From: JAUWCW01 sp030609125 [NCBI: Candidatus Rokuibacteriota bacterium]
Lineage (GTDB): Bacteria > JAUVQV01
Reading direction: 5' to 3'
DNA length: 6,613 nt
NCBI GenBank assembly: GCA_030609125.1
Contig: JAUWCW010000111.1
Location: 1 to 6,613, forward strand
This document shows, piece after piece, positions 6,099 to 6,613 of this stretch. Below the pieces are notes generated by a model. The model had not been told where the DNA came from and made no database searches. It worked only from the letters and a program-made list of their open reading frames with translations. Made by a program: the position numbers and the translations under genes. Numbering within the stretch: the first letter of the stretch is position 1; every line of letters starts with the position of its first letter.

Positions 6099-6404
6099 TT
6101 ATATGAAGAATCCGTATTTCAGCTTGTTGTAGCTCAATAAACATGCAGTAATGGTCAACGCGGCGCCGAAGGCGAATAATCCTGTGTTCTTCCCCGTTTT
6201 CTTCTTTTCCCGGATTGCAGATAACAGTGACAAGGTCATCATGACCAAGGCAACTGAAAGAAAGGTCAGCTTGTGGCTTTGAAGCCACCTGCTCATTGCG
6301 ACGCTTCCCAGGCCCAAACTGACCAGGAGCAGCGACACCTTTCAGCAGAAAGCAAATACCGTTGCAGATACGATCGCGCCGATGTTGCTCAGCACTTTAT
6401 ACAT
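6099..6404 (-). CDS. MerT-like three-helix membrane protein with in-frame UGA, candidate selenoprotein
   Basis: ATG 6404 has AGGAG with a 7 nt spacer (6412-6416). The frame reads MYKVLSNIGAIVSATVFAFC, meets TGA at 6342-6344 and continues open for 80 codons to TAA 6099. If UGA is read as Sec (U21), the 101-residue product has helices at about 6-34, 46-62 and 74-92. FAFC-U-KVSLLLVSLGLGS lines up with the first helix of MerT-type mercury carriers, which read x-CC-xxP-LLLV-x-LG-x-GS (recalled pattern), with UGA at the second Cys. The basic loop REKKKTGK (65-72) and a third helix also fit the MerT layout. Without readthrough the frame would need to start at GTG 6338, which has no ribosome site and begins inside the helix. 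Alternatives are a nonsense mutation making a pseudogene, or a 20-residue leader plus a GTG-started 79-residue protein. MerT imports Hg(II); a role here in metal or thiol-ligand transport is inferred. Confidence 0.55.
6302..6334 (-). promoter_or_regulatory. Candidate bacterial SECIS hairpin
   Basis: The RNA starts 7 nt after the in-frame UGA. CGCU (6334-6331) pairs with AGCG (6305-6302). Two unpaired bases GC follow on the 5' side. UCCU (6328-6325) then pairs with GGGA (6309-6306), including a U-G pair; one U (6310) is bulged; GGUC (6324-6321) pairs with GGCC (6314-6311). The apical loop is AGUUUG (6320-6315). Bacterial SECIS elements need a stem-loop within the coding sequence, an apical loop about 16-37 nt after the UGA and a G among its first two loop bases; here the distance is 21 nt and G is second. 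The pairing was found by hand. Confidence 0.45.
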
Positions 6405-6612
6405 GTATTTTCTCCTGTCTCTGCGGAAATTCAGGGCTTAACTGCGTGGCGCCGTTGTGTGCCGGTCCTTGCACGAAGTCTTGGTCTCGGCAGACTTTGC
6501 ACCCAAGGGCAGATCTGAAAGCGTGCCATGTCAGCTGCAGCGCCTTGTGAGACCGCCTTATTTCGACGATGCGGATTGTGCAATGCCGGCAAGTGCCTTT
6601 CCTATTTTCAAT
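6397..6612 (-). CDS. Doubtful partial ORF with two CxxC pairs
   Basis: This frame is open from the right edge to TAA 6397, 71 residues without a visible start. It contains CRHC (8-11) and CKVC (38-41), a spacing that could form a zinc ribbon, and its stop overlaps the ATG of the MerT-like gene, as in coupled genes. Against it: composition is rich in Arg, Gln and His, third-position bias is weak, and no conserved fold beyond the Cys pairs is seen. A competing reading is that another frame, ending SASSK-TAA at 6558-6560 (visible tail LKIGKALAGIAQSASSK), is the real upstream gene end and that 6405-6557 is non-coding. I cannot decide between them. Confidence 0.28.
   Translation of the reverse strand: MENRKGTCRHCTIRIVEIRRSHKALQLTWHAFRSALGCKVCRDQDFVQGPAHNGATQLSPEFPQRQEKIHV
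6436..6553 (-). other. Integron attC-like stretch (weak)
   Basis: On the minus strand, GTCTCAC (6553-6547) is followed by AAGGCGCTGCAGCTGAC, which looks much like the left end of many attC sites; one base differs from the R'' consensus RYYYAAC. At the other end GTTAAGC (6442-6436) fits the R' core GTTRRRY exactly. The span is 118 nt, inside the usual attC size range. GGCGC pairs with GCGCC near the ends, and GCACG with CGTGC further in. The R'' and R' boxes pair with each other only partly, and no second attC was found between the other genes. The SASSK-TAA frame ends 4 nt before it. Confidence 0.22.
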
Positions 6613-6613
6613 A

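Noticed and set aside
6052-6288. Longer N-terminus for the 79-residue two-helix protein
   Set aside because: It overlaps the MerT-like gene in another frame and reads as polar, unstructured sequence without a ribosome site.
6342-6344. TGA read as Trp or Gly in a recoded genetic code
   Set aside because: Other genes in the window end in TGA at sensible C-termini (1369, 2783, 4086), so the standard bacterial code is in use.
1-6613. tRNA, rRNA, CRISPR arrays, insertion sequences
   Set aside because: No spaced direct repeats, transposase motifs, cloverleaf pattern or rRNA-like stretches were recognised by eye.

Overview
The window has two halves with different character. Bases 1 to about 4090 are very GC-rich and carry a tightly packed plus-strand operon with bacterial Shine-Dalgarno sites. 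Bases 4100 to 6613 carry a minus-strand series of mostly small genes whose base composition becomes clearly less GC-rich towards the right edge. The two gene sets converge with about 20 bp between them. Nothing seen fixes the organism. High GC, standard stops and AGGAGG-like ribosome sites fit a high-GC bacterium, and a Synergistota or Desulfobacterota-type genome is only a guess.

The plus operon, left to right, is: a DUF885-type putative metallohydrolase cut by the left edge (HETWPGHH motif); a 461-residue ATP-grasp ligase-like protein; a 261-residue class I SAM-dependent methyltransferase whose ATG overlaps the ligase stop by one base; and a DUF456 membrane protein. The ligase, methyltransferase and hydrolase could act on one small molecule or peptide, but no substrate can be read from the sequence.

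The minus cluster, in transcription order from the right edge, is: an uncertain partial ORF with two CxxC pairs, which overlaps an integron attC-like stretch; a three-helix MerT-like membrane protein with an in-frame UGA; a two-helix membrane protein of 79 residues; a secreted protein of 161 residues with an HPHxHEQPF motif; a cytoplasmic orphan of 79 residues; a DUF2007 protein; a 41-residue single-helix protein; and an exported thioredoxin-fold protein whose active site reads CPAT. Most of these products are predicted to be membrane-bound or exported.

The most notable observation is the MerT-like gene. A strong ribosome site precedes an ATG at 6404. The frame runs 20 codons to a UGA and then stays open for 80 more. 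The UGA falls exactly where MerT-family proteins have the second Cys of their first-helix CC pair. A hairpin 7 nt after the UGA, with a G as the second base of its apical loop, fits a bacterial SECIS. This is a good candidate for an unannotated selenoprotein, although a nonsense mutation is not excluded.
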